A stretch of 45,995 nt of DNA from Wenyingzhuangia sp. Its GTDB lineage: Bacteria > Bacteroidota > Bacteroidia > Flavobacteriales > Flavobacteriaceae. Location: the NCBI GenBank assembly GCA_020628175.1, contig JAHDFK010000012.1, forward strand, positions 1 through 45,995. The letters run 5' to 3'. The position numbers and the translations under genes were made by a program. Of this stretch, positions 35,031 through 44,783 are shown in pieces. Numbering within the stretch: the stretch's first letter is position 1; each line of letters opens with the position of its first letter. Below the pieces are notes generated by a model, which did not search any database, was not told where the DNA came from, and was given only the letters and a program-made list of their open reading frames with translations.

Positions 35031-35708
35031 ATGAGAATCGATATCATTACCGTTTCACCAGAATTAATCAAAAGTCCTTTTGAACACTCTATTATGAAAA
35101 GAGCGCAAGACAAAGGGTTAGCAGAAGTACATTTTCACAACTTACGTGACTATGCATTAAACAGCTATGGAAAAATTGACGATACACAATTTGGAGGAGG
35201 TGCCGGTATGGTATTGATGATTGAGCCTATTGATGCTTGTATTAGCAAACTTAAAGCAGAGCGTACTTATGATGAAATTATATATATGACGCCCGATGCT
35301 CCTACACTAAACCAACGTACCGCCAATACACTTTCGTTAAAAGGAAATCTTATAATTTTGTGCGGACATTACAAAGGTGTAGACCAACGCGTGAGAGACC
35401 TTTTAATTACTAAAGAAATTTCTATTGGAGATTATGTATTGAGTGGCGGAGAATTAGGCGCTGTTGTTTTGTGCGATACGATACTACGTTTGATTCCTGG
35501 TGTTTTAGGTGATGAAACTTCTGCGCTTACGGACTCTTTTCAAGACGATTTGCTATCTCCACCTGTATATACCAGACCCGCAGAATACAAAGGACTTAAA
35601 GTACCCGAAGTACTTACTAGTGGTAATTTTCCTAAAATTGAAGAATGGAGAAGTGACAAAGCTTTAGAAATTACGGAACGTATTAGACCTGATTTGTTAG
35701 AGGATTAA
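35031..35708 (+). CDS. trmD: tRNA (guanine37-N1)-methyltransferase
   Basis: Makes m1G37 in tRNA, which prevents +1 frameshifting. The 225-residue SPOUT enzyme starts [20 protein letters not shown]. Key features are [14 protein letters not shown], the knot region [13 protein letters not shown] and [18 protein letters not shown], and the C-terminal [20 protein letters not shown]. rplS lies further on, as in many bacteria, but with a 570-base spacer containing repeats. I chose the ATG at 35031 because the domain begins there. Confidence 0.97.
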   Translation: MRIDIITVSPELIKSPFEHSIMKRAQDKGLAEVHFHNLRDYALNSYGKIDDTQFGGGAGMVLMIEPIDACISKLKAERTYDEIIYMTPDAPTLNQRTANTLSLKGNLIILCGHYKGVDQRVRDLLITKEISIGDYVLSGGELGAVVLCDTILRLIPGVLGDETSALTDSFQDDLLSPPVYTRPAEYKGLKVPEVLTSGNFPKIEEWRSDKALEITERIRPDLLED

Positions 35709-35728
35709 GAGACCTTACAACACTTCTT

Positions 35729-35745
35729 CTCCAACTCTATTGGAG
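35729..35745 (+). other. Short hairpin after trmD
   Basis: CTCCAA-CTCTA-TTGGAG forms a 6-bp stem with a 5-nt loop, 20 bases after the trmD stop. It lacks a T-run, so termination is only possible, not shown. Confidence 0.4.
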
Positions 35746-35773
35746 ATCGTATCACGAAATTATAAAGCAATCG

Positions 35774-35886
35774 CATCTCGACTACGCTCGATGACCTAAT
35801 ACATTCTTTTTAAATAAAACTACTAACATCAAACACATAAGGTTTTCGAGCGAAGTCGAAAACCTATCAAACCTAACTAATATTCA
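35774..35886. repeat. REP-like intergenic element, copy 1
   Basis: First of two direct copies, 177 bases apart, in the non-coding stretch between trmD and rplS. Each copy has a GC-richer palindromic arm at both ends: here CTCGACTACGCTCGA (35777-35791) and TCGAGCGAAGTCGAA (35846-35860), which pair imperfectly, around an AT-rich middle. It resembles the REP-like sequences spread in Bacteroidota genomes. Confidence 0.75.
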
Positions 35887-35950
35887 CCTCAAATAACATC
35901 CAATCAAGCTAAGCATCTCAATAAAACACTATGATTTAAAACAAACATCA

Positions 35951-36063
35951 CATCTCGACTCCGCTCGATGACCTAATACATTCTTTTTAAATAAAACTAC
36001 TAACATCAAACACATAAGGTGTTCGAGCGGAGTCGAGAACTTATCAGACCTAAGTAATACTCA
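35951..36063. repeat. REP-like intergenic element, copy 2
   Basis: Second copy of the element at 35774, nearly identical over about 110 bases. Its arms CTCGACTCCGCTCGA (35954-35968) and TCGAGCGGAGTCGAG (36023-36037) are perfect 15-bp reverse complements. The changes against copy 1 restore pairing, so the two arms seem to be kept matched. The remainder of 35709-36199 has no coding sequence that I can support. Confidence 0.75.
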
Positions 36064-36199
36064 CACAAATAATACCAAATAAAGCTGGTAATAACGATAC
36101 AACTCTACAACAACCTCTTATCTATCATATCTAGTCCCATTTATTTAGTAATCAATAAAAAAACACTTAAAAACTACTATATAATTATTTTTAATTTAT

Positions 36200-36207
36200 T
36201 ATTTTTG
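36200..36207 (+). promoter_or_regulatory. -7 element TATTTTTG upstream of rplS
   Basis: TATTTTTG matches TAnnTTTG. It lies 71 bases before the rplS ATG at 36279, implying a leader of roughly 65 bases. No clear TTG at the usual distance. Confidence 0.55.
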
Positions 36208-36278
36208 CAGTCTTGAAATAACCTCTGACGAAAATCGTGAATGTTATTTTAATTAACACCATTATAAATACATACAAA

Positions 36279-36632
36279 ATGGAATCTTTAGTAAAATTTG
36301 TACAAGAAGAATTTGTAGCAAAAAAAGAAATCCCAAACTTTAAGTCAGGAGATACAATTACTGTATACTACGAAATTAAAGAAGGAGAAAAATCACGTAC
36401 TCAGTTTTTTAGAGGAGTTGTAATCCAAAGAAAAGGAGCTGGTGCTTCAGAAACATTTACAATCCGTAAAATGTCTGGAACAATCGGTGTAGAGCGTATT
36501 TTCCCTATCAATTTACCTGCAATTCAAAAAATTGAATTGAACAAACAAGGTAAAGTTCGTAGAGCAAGAATTTACTACTTTAAAGAACTTACTGGTAAAA
36601 AAGCAAGAATTAAAGAAATTAGACGTAAATAA
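36279..36632 (+). CDS. rplS: 50S ribosomal protein L19
   Basis: Large-subunit ribosomal protein at the interface with the small subunit, 117 residues. The sequence MESLVKFVQEEFVAKKEIPN, FKSGDTITVYYEIKEGEKSR, TQFFRGVVIQRKGAGASETF and RRARIYYFKELTGKKARIKE are L19 signatures. The frame is open to 36237, but the family begins at the ATG at 36279. A strong terminator follows. Confidence 0.98.
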   Translation: MESLVKFVQEEFVAKKEIPNFKSGDTITVYYEIKEGEKSRTQFFRGVVIQRKGAGASETFTIRKMSGTIGVERIFPINLPAIQKIELNKQGKVRRARIYYFKELTGKKARIKEIRRK

Positions 36633-36653
36633 TTTCTTTACAATTCAAAAATT

Positions 36654-36688
36654 AAAAGGCTCAATACGTTGTATTGAGCCTTTTTTTT
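36654..36688 (+). terminator. Terminator downstream of rplS
   Basis: AAAGGCTCAATAC-GTT-GTATTGAGCCTTT forms a strong stem with a 3-nt loop, followed by a run of T. Seen directly. Confidence 0.95.
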
Positions 36689-36761
36689 AAGCTAAAATAG
36701 CACAGCTTTTTATAAAATCGTTATGTTTTTAACAGGCTGTAAAATAACTTAAGAATATTGT

Positions 36762-36769
36762 TACATTTG
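36762..36769 (+). promoter_or_regulatory. -7 element TACATTTG upstream of icd
   Basis: TACATTTG matches TAnnTTTG and lies 65 bases before the icd ATG at 36835. Confidence 0.55.
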
Positions 36770-36825
36770 CAAAACTTAATAAGCATTTGTATTATTATTT
36801 AGAATCATAAAAAACAATTTTTTAA

Positions 36826-39045
<2,220 letters not shown>

Positions 39046-39067
39046 TTCTATCCTTACATATAACCAC

Positions 39068-39098
39068 AAAAAAACCTCGCTATTTGCGAGGTTTTTTT
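39068..39098. terminator. Bidirectional terminator between icd and the CRISPR locus
   Basis: AAAAAACCTCGC-TATT-GCGAGGTTTTTT, a perfect stem with A- and T-runs on the two sides. It ends icd on the plus strand and would stop any minus-strand transcript passing the tracrRNA terminator. Confidence 0.92.
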
Positions 39099-39105
39099 GT
39101 ACCCT

Positions 39106-39187
39106 AAAAAGAAAGCGATAACAAAGTTACCGCTTTAAGTGTTTTCACAACGGAAAAATCCTTATTGTGAATTGATTTCAAATTGTA
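39106..39187 (-). ncRNA. tracrRNA of the type II-C CRISPR system (about 82 nt)
   Basis: On the minus strand the first 23 bases (39187-39165) are an exact match to part of the array strand, so they are complementary to repeat bases 2-24 of the crRNA: this is the anti-repeat. Next come the nexus AAGGATTTTTCCGTT (39163-39149), a GTG-AAAA-CAC mini-hairpin (39148-39139), and a strong hairpin AAAGCGGTAAC-TTT-GTTATCGCTTT (39136-39112) followed by CTTTTT, which is an intrinsic terminator. The order anti-repeat, nexus, hairpin, terminator is standard for tracrRNAs, and AAGGA..TCCGTT is familiar from Bacteroidota. The gene is divergent from cas9. The 5' end is inferred from the promoter. Confidence 0.9.
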
Positions 39188-39190
39188 AAT

Positions 39191-39221
39191 TAAATTTAGT
39201 ACAATAATTCTATCTAAACAA
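39191..39221 (-). promoter_or_regulatory. Putative tracrRNA promoter
   Basis: On the minus strand TTG (39221-39219), 20 bases, then TAAATTTA (39198-39191), which is TAnnTTTG with the last base changed. A start about 5 bases downstream falls at the beginning of the anti-repeat. TAAATTTA is a palindrome, and on the plus strand it lies 23 bases after a TTG at 39165, so it could also help drive cas9; this is speculative. Confidence 0.5.
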
Positions 39222-39330
39222 CTTCTTTTTCAAATCTTTTATAGCTAATTTAACATTGTCTTTTAAAATTGCTATATCAGACAAAATCTATAAAAACCAA
39301 TCTGTTAACTACAGATTTTCAAACATAATT

Positions 39331-42300
39331 ATGAAAAAGATATTAGGTTTAGACCTAGGAACTACTTCCATAGGTTGGGCTTGGGTACACGAAGCTGAAA
39401 ATGAAAAAGAAAAATCAGAAATTGTAAAATTAGGAGTAAGAGTAAACCCATTAAGCTCCGATGAGCTAAATGATTTTGAAAAAGGAAATCCTCTAACCAC
39501 CAATGCCAAAAGAACTGCGCACAGAGGAGCCAGAAGAAACTTACAGCGTTTTAAGTTAAGAAGACAAAAACTAATAGAACTTCTTATCAAACGCAATATT
39601 ATCTCTACAGACAGTTTACTTACCGAAAAAGGTAGATACACTACTTACGAAACTTTAAATCTCAGAGCTAAAGCTGTAGCAGAAAAAATTGAGAAAGAAG
39701 AATTGGCTAGAGTATTTTTAACCATCAACAAAAAAAGAGGTTATAAAAGTAGTAGAAAAGCTAAAAACGAAGAGGAAGGAAACTTAATTGACGGAATGTC
39801 AGTCGCTAGAGAATTGTATGATTTAGGTTTAACACCTGGTCAATTTGTTTACAAAAATATCAAAGAAGGAAAACATTACGTTCCTGATTTTTACCAATCA
39901 GATTTGCGAAATGAATTTGATAAAATTTGGAAATTTCAACAACAATTTTATCCTAATGTGTTGACTGATGATTTTTATTTAATCTTGCAAAATCATGGAT
40001 TACAAAGTAGTAGAAAACGTTTTTTAGCTGTGCACAATATTTTTACCGCAGAAAATAAAGGAAAAAAAAGCGCTGTTAAAGAACAACATTATTTATGGAG
40101 ATCTACTGCTGTTAATACTAAGCTCCACATAGAACAAATAGCATATGTTTTGTGCGAAATTAATAATAACTTAAACAATTCTAGTGGTTACTTGGGTGCT
40201 ATTAGTGATAGAAGTAAAAAATTATACTTTAAACAAATCACAGTTGGTCAATACTTATATCAACAAGTTCTACAAAACAGACATACTCCCCTAAAAAATC
40301 AAGTATTTTACAGACAGGATTATCTTGATGAATTTGAAAAAATTTGGGAAACACAAGCTCAATTTCATCCTGAGTTAACTCTTGAATTAAAAGAAGAAGT
40401 TAGAGATATTGTTATTTTTTATCAAAGAAAATTAAAATCTCAAAAAGGTCTGATTAGCTTATGTGAGTTTGAGAAAAGAATAATTGATTTAAACGGGAAA
40501 AAGAAACAAATAGGCCCTAAAGTTATCCCTAAATCCTCTCCAGTATTTCAAGAATTTAAAATTTGGCAAAACTTAAACAATATCTCTATTACTAAAAAAG
40601 GAGATCATCATAACTCCGAAAAATTTGACCTAGATATTGATGCAAAACAATTTTTATTTGAAGAACTAAATGTAAAAGGAAAACTTAAAAAATCAGAAAT
40701 TCTAAAGCTTTTAAATTTTAAACACAAAGAATACGATTTAAATTTTGAGGAACTTGAAGGTAACAACACCAGCAACACTATTTACGAAATTCTTCAAAAT
40801 ATATCTACCAACGAAGGTTATGGATTTGATTGGAATAAAAAAACGGCTCAGCAAATAAAAGAAGAGCTCTATTCTACTCTTCCACAAATTGGAATTGATC
40901 CTAAAATTTTGGATTTTGATATTGAAGCTCCTAATTTTCAACAACAAATTAGTTATCAATTTTGGCATTTGTTATACAGTGTAGAAGACGATGTTAATAC
41001 AAAAAAAGAAGATCAGAAAATATACGGAAAAAACGATGTTAGTTTAAAAAAGAAACTACATACCAAATTTGGAATTCCAATTAAATACTTGTCTTTGTTT
41101 AGCAATATAAAGTTAGATAAGGACTACGGGAACTTAAGTAATAAAGCCATTAAAAAGATAATTCCATTTTTAAAAGAAGGCCATATCTATTCAGAATCTT
41201 GTGGGTTGGCAGGTTATAACCATGCAAACAGTATTACCTCGGAAGAAAATTTAAAAAGAGAATTAAAAACTAAATTAGATCTATTAACTAAAAATAGTTT
41301 AAGAAATCCTGTTGTAGAAAAAATTTTAAATCAATTGGTTAACATTGTCAATCAACTTATTGATACCTATGGAAATCCAGATGAAATTAGAATTGAATTG
41401 GCTAGAGAACTTAAAAATTCTGCAAAACAAAGAAAAAAGATAACTGCAGAAATTAATGCAGCAACCAAAAGAAATATTGACTATAAGAAAACATTACAAA
41501 AAGCTCCTTTTTTAATAAAAAATCCAACTAAAAATGATGTTATTAAGTATCGTTTGTATTTAGAATTAGAGCCTTTGGGGTTTAAAACTATTTATACCAA
41601 TCAATATATTGCTCCTCATCTATTATTCTCTAAAAATATTGATATTGAACACATCATACCGAAAGCCAAATTATACGACGATTCTTTTTCTAATAAAACA
41701 CTAGCTTTTAGAGATATCAACAGACAAAAAGCTGATCATACCTCTTATAATTTTATAGAATACAAATACAATAAAGAGCTTGATGCATATAAAAATCGAA
41801 TCCAGATTTTATTAGATAAAGGAACTATAAAAAAAGGAAAAGCTTTAAAATTATTGATGCCAGAACATCAGTTAAAAGAAGGGTTTATTAAAAGAGATCT
41901 AGTAAACACACAATACATAGCTAAAAAAGCCAAAACAATGTTGTTTGATGTGACTAGAAAAGTAACAAGTACTAACGGGCATATTACCGACAAATTAAGA
42001 AATGATTGGAATTTAATAAATGTACTAAAAGAATTAACACTTCCTAAATACAAAACTTTAGGTTTAACCAAAGTAGAGAAACGAAAAAATGGAAATACAG
42101 TAGAACAAATCATCGATTGGACTAAGAGAAATGATCATAGACATCATGCAATGGATGCTTTAACTACAGCTTTTACAACACAAAAACACATACAATATTT
42201 TAGCACCTACCACGCTAAAAACGAAACCAAGGATACAAATGCTATCAAAGCTGAACTTACTCATAAAATAGATGGAAAAACCGTTTTTATTTCTCCAATG

Positions 42301-43452
42301 GAAAACTTTAGAGCAGAAGCCAAAAAACACATCTCTTCCATTTTAGTTTCGTTCAAATCCAAAAACAAAGTGGTTACAAAAAATGTAAATACTTTTAAAA
42401 AAGGAAATCAAATTTGTAAAAAAACACAGTTAACCCCTAGAGGTCAGTTACACAAAGAAACGGTGTATGGTAGCTTAAAAAGAGAAATTATTAAAGAAGA
42501 AAAAATAGGTGCTTCTTTTGATTTTGAAAAAATAAATACAGTAACAAAACCCGAGTATAGAAATTTACTTTTAGATAGATTAAAACTGAACAACAACAAT
42601 GCTAAAAAAGCTTTTGCTGGCAAAAACGCGTTGAGTAAAAAACCAATTTTATTATCCAACGGAAAACAAATGCCCTTATCCGTTTTAACTAAAAAGTTTG
42701 AAACTACTTACACTATTAGAAAAGAAATAAATGCTGATAATTTTAAAGATTTAAAAAGTTTGGATAAAATTATTGATGTAACCATTAGAAAAATTTTACA
42801 AAAAAGATTGGCTATATATGACAATAAAGCAAAAGAAGCCTTTTCTAACCTAGATACAAACCCTATATGGATCAATCAAAAACAAGGTATTCAAATAAAA
42901 AGAGTAACCATTACAGGTATTAGCAATGCTGTAGCTTTACATGATAAAAAAGATAACTATGGCAAATATATTTTAGATGCTAAAGAAAAAAAACAAGCTG
43001 TTAATTTTGTAAGTACAGGAAACAATCATCATGTAGCTATATATAAAGACGAAAAAGGGAAACTGCACGAAAAAGTCGTTTCTTTGTTTGATGCAGTAAC
43101 CAGAAAGAATGAAAATCTACCCATTATAGATAAAAATTATCACTCTGAAATAGGATGGTCTTTTTTATTTACTTTAAAACAAAACGAACTGTTTATATTT
43201 CCATCAAATGATTTTAACCCAAAAGAAATAGACTTGTTAGATCCTAAAAACTACAGTCTTATAAGTCCACATTTGTTTAGAGTACAAAGCATATCTACTA
43301 AAGATTATTTTTTTAGACATCACTTAGAAACAATCGTAACCAATAATACAAATTTCACCTACAAAAGAATTAGAAATTGTAACGCACTTAAAAATATAAT
43401 AAAGGTTAGAACCAATCACTTAGGAGAAATCGTACAAATAGGAGAATACTAA
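39331..43452 (+). CDS. cas9: Cas9, type II-C CRISPR RNA-guided endonuclease
   Basis: Cuts DNA matched by a crRNA paired with tracrRNA. From the ATG at 39331 it has 1373 residues; the frame extends to a TTG at 39256, but the RuvC-I strand starts at this ATG (MKKILGLDLGTTSIGWAWV). Catalytic Asp8 is in RuvC-I; an arginine-rich bridge helix (AKRTAHRGARRNLQRFKLRR) follows at about 57-76; RuvC-II has Glu689 (IRIELARE); the HNH domain has DIEHIIPKAKLYDDS with His774, Asn788 and Asn797; RuvC-III has HHAMDALTTAF with His939 and Asp942. All nuclease residues are intact. It is large for II-C (often about 1000-1100), as in other Flavobacteriia, due to a long REC lobe. No csn2 or cas4 follows. cas1 starts 1 base after the stop. 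Confidence 0.98.
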   Translation: MKKILGLDLGTTSIGWAWVHEAENEKEKSEIVKLGVRVNPLSSDELNDFEKGNPLTTNAKRTAHRGARRNLQRFKLRRQKLIELLIKRNIISTDSLLTEKGRYTTYETLNLRAKAVAEKIEKEELARVFLTINKKRGYKSSRKAKNEEEGNLIDGMSVARELYDLGLTPGQFVYKNIKEGKHYVPDFYQSDLRNEFDKIWKFQQQFYPNVLTDDFYLILQNHGLQSSRKRFLAVHNIFTAENKGKKSAVKEQHYLWRSTAVNTKLHIEQIAYVLCEINNNLNNSSGYLGAISDRSKKLYFKQITVGQYLYQQVLQNRHTPLKNQVFYRQDYLDEFEKIWETQAQFHPELTLELKEEVRDIVIFYQRKLKSQKGLISLCEFEKRIIDLNGKKKQIGPKVIPKSSPVFQEFKIWQNLNNISITKKGDHHNSEKFDLDIDAKQFLFEELNVKGKLKKSEILKLLNFKHKEYDLNFEELEGNNTSNTIYEILQNISTNEGYGFDWNKKTAQQIKEELYSTLPQIGIDPKILDFDIEAPNFQQQISYQFWHLLYSVEDDVNTKKEDQKIYGKNDVSLKKKLHTKFGIPIKYLSLFSNIKLDKDYGNLSNKAIKKIIPFLKEGHIYSESCGLAGYNHANSITSEENLKRELKTKLDLLTKNSLRNPVVEKILNQLVNIVNQLIDTYGNPDEIRIELARELKNSAKQRKKITAEINAATKRNIDYKKTLQKAPFLIKNPTKNDVIKYRLYLELEPLGFKTIYTNQYIAPHLLFSKNIDIEHIIPKAKLYDDSFSNKTLAFRDINRQKADHTSYNFIEYKYNKELDAYKNRIQILLDKGTIKKGKALKLLMPEHQLKEGFIKRDLVNTQYIAKKAKTMLFDVTRKVTSTNGHITDKLRNDWNLINVLKELTLPKYKTLGLTKVEKRKNGNTVEQIIDWTKRNDHRHHAMDALTTAFTTQKHIQYFSTYHAKNETKDTNAIKAELTHKIDGKTVFISPMENFRAEAKKHISSILVSFKSKNKVVTKNVNTFKKGNQICKKTQLTPRGQLHKETVYGSLKREIIKEEKIGASFDFEKINTVTKPEYRNLLLDRLKLNNNNAKKAFAGKNALSKKPILLSNGKQMPLSVLTKKFETTYTIRKEINADNFKDLKSLDKIIDVTIRKILQKRLAIYDNKAKEAFSNLDTNPIWINQKQGIQIKRVTITGISNAVALHDKKDNYGKYILDAKEKKQAVNFVSTGNNHHVAIYKDEKGKLHEKVVSLFDAVTRKNENLPIIDKNYHSEIGWSFLFTLKQNELFIFPSNDFNPKEIDLLDPKNYSLISPHLFRVQSISTKDYFFRHHLETIVTNNTNFTYKRIRNCNALKNIIKVRTNHLGEIVQIGEY

Positions 43453-43453
43453 T

Positions 43454-44344
43454 ATGATGGTTAAAAGAACAATATACATAGGAAATCCAAGTTATTTAAA
43501 ATTAAAAAATCAACAATTAATTATTCAAAACACTTTAAAAGAGGTTGTGGGTAGTGTACCTATTGAAGATATTGCTGTTTTAATGTTAGATCATTATCAA
43601 ATAAGCTTAAATACCCAATTAATCAATAGTTTACAATCTAATGGAGCCGCCATTATTACTTGCGATGCGCATCATTTACCTTTTGGCATTTCGCTACCCT
43701 TGTATGGACATACTGAACATTCTGAAAGAGTAAAATATCAATTAGAAGCTAGCGAACCTTTAATAAAGCAGTTATGGAAACAAACCATAGTTCAAAAAAT
43801 TAAAAATCAAGAGGCCTTACTTAAACAAAATAATAGGGTACACGAACCTATGGAAAGCTACAGAACAGCTACCAAACCTGGCGATATTACAAATACCGAA
43901 GCAAAAGCAGCACAACATTATTGGAAAAATTTATTTCCTAATTTTCAAAGAGATCGATTTGGAGATGCTCCTAATTTATTACTGAATTTTGGATACGCAG
44001 TGTTAAGAAGTATTGTAGCGCGTGCCCTTGTAAATTCGGGTTTATTACCTGTTTTAGGCTTATTTCATAAAAATAAGTACAATCCGTATTGTTTGGCTGA
44101 TGATATTATGGAGCCTTACAGACCTTTTGTAGATAAAATGGTGGTTAATTATGTAAATAATTGCAGACAGACCGAAACATTAGACAAAACTACCAAAGCT
44201 TACTTATTAAAAATTGCGACACAAGATGTTTGGATAGAAGGCAAACAAAGGCCTTTGATGGTTGCTGTTACAACCACTACAGCAAGTTTATACAAATGTT
44301 ACACTGGCGAATTACGAAAAATTAAATATCCTGAACTTGATTAA
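43454..44344 (+). CDS. cas1: Cas1, CRISPR adaptation integrase
   Basis: Integrates new spacers together with Cas2. The 296-residue protein has the metal-binding active site Glu149 (TNTEAKAAQHYW), His205 (VLGLFHKNKYN) and Glu220 (LADDIMEPYRPFVD). The N-terminal beta-domain begins KRTIYIGNPSYLKLKNQQLI, typical of type II Cas1. Two ATGs in a row allow 43454 or 43457. It lies 1 base after cas9 and its stop is 3 bases before the cas2 ATG, so cas9-cas1-cas2 form one transcript. Confidence 0.97.
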   Translation: MMVKRTIYIGNPSYLKLKNQQLIIQNTLKEVVGSVPIEDIAVLMLDHYQISLNTQLINSLQSNGAAIITCDAHHLPFGISLPLYGHTEHSERVKYQLEASEPLIKQLWKQTIVQKIKNQEALLKQNNRVHEPMESYRTATKPGDITNTEAKAAQHYWKNLFPNFQRDRFGDAPNLLLNFGYAVLRSIVARALVNSGLLPVLGLFHKNKYNPYCLADDIMEPYRPFVDKMVVNYVNNCRQTETLDKTTKAYLLKIATQDVWIEGKQRPLMVAVTTTTASLYKCYTGELRKIKYPELD

Positions 44345-44686
<342 letters not shown>

Positions 44687-44696
44687 TTCCTAAAAA

Positions 44697-44736
44697 CAAT
44701 GGCTAAATCTTTATACATCTAAAGTTTTAGCCATTG
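44697..44736 (-). terminator. Hairpin between cas2 and the CRISPR array
   Basis: A perfect 11-bp inverted repeat (CAATGGCTAAA at 44697-44707, TTTAGCCATTG at 44726-44736) with an 18-nt loop, directly before the first repeat. On the minus strand it is followed by TTTTTAGG; on the plus strand no T-run follows. It is therefore best read as a terminator for transcripts leaving the array towards cas2. Confidence 0.65.
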
Positions 44737-44738
44737 AC

Positions 44739-44754
44739 CATGTGATTCCTCACA
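44739..44754. other. Palindrome at the end of each CRISPR repeat (first repeat shown)
   Basis: ATGTGA-TTCC-TCACAT is a 6-bp inverted repeat with a 4-nt loop at repeat bases 30-45 in the crRNA sense (44740-44755 in the first copy). It lies outside the part that pairs with the tracrRNA. It overlaps the end of the promoter-like element and the expected transcript start. Confidence 0.7.
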
Positions 44755-44783
44755 TAAAAATACAATTTGAAATCAATTCACAA
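44755..44783 (-). promoter_or_regulatory. Putative promoter inside each CRISPR repeat (first repeat shown)
   Basis: In the crRNA sense, repeat bases 2-4 are TTG and bases 23-30 are TATTTTTA, 18 bases apart. This fits the Bacteroidota TTG-N17-23-TAnnTTTG form apart from the final base. The same arrangement is in all 16 repeats. A start about 7 bases later would fall near the end of the repeat, just ahead of the spacer. In Neisseria II-C arrays, repeats are known to carry such promoters; here this is inference. Confidence 0.45.

Noticed and set aside
39256..39330. N-terminal extension of Cas9 from a TTG codon
   Set aside because: The RuvC-I strand begins directly at the ATG at 39331; the extra 25 residues have no Cas9-like features.
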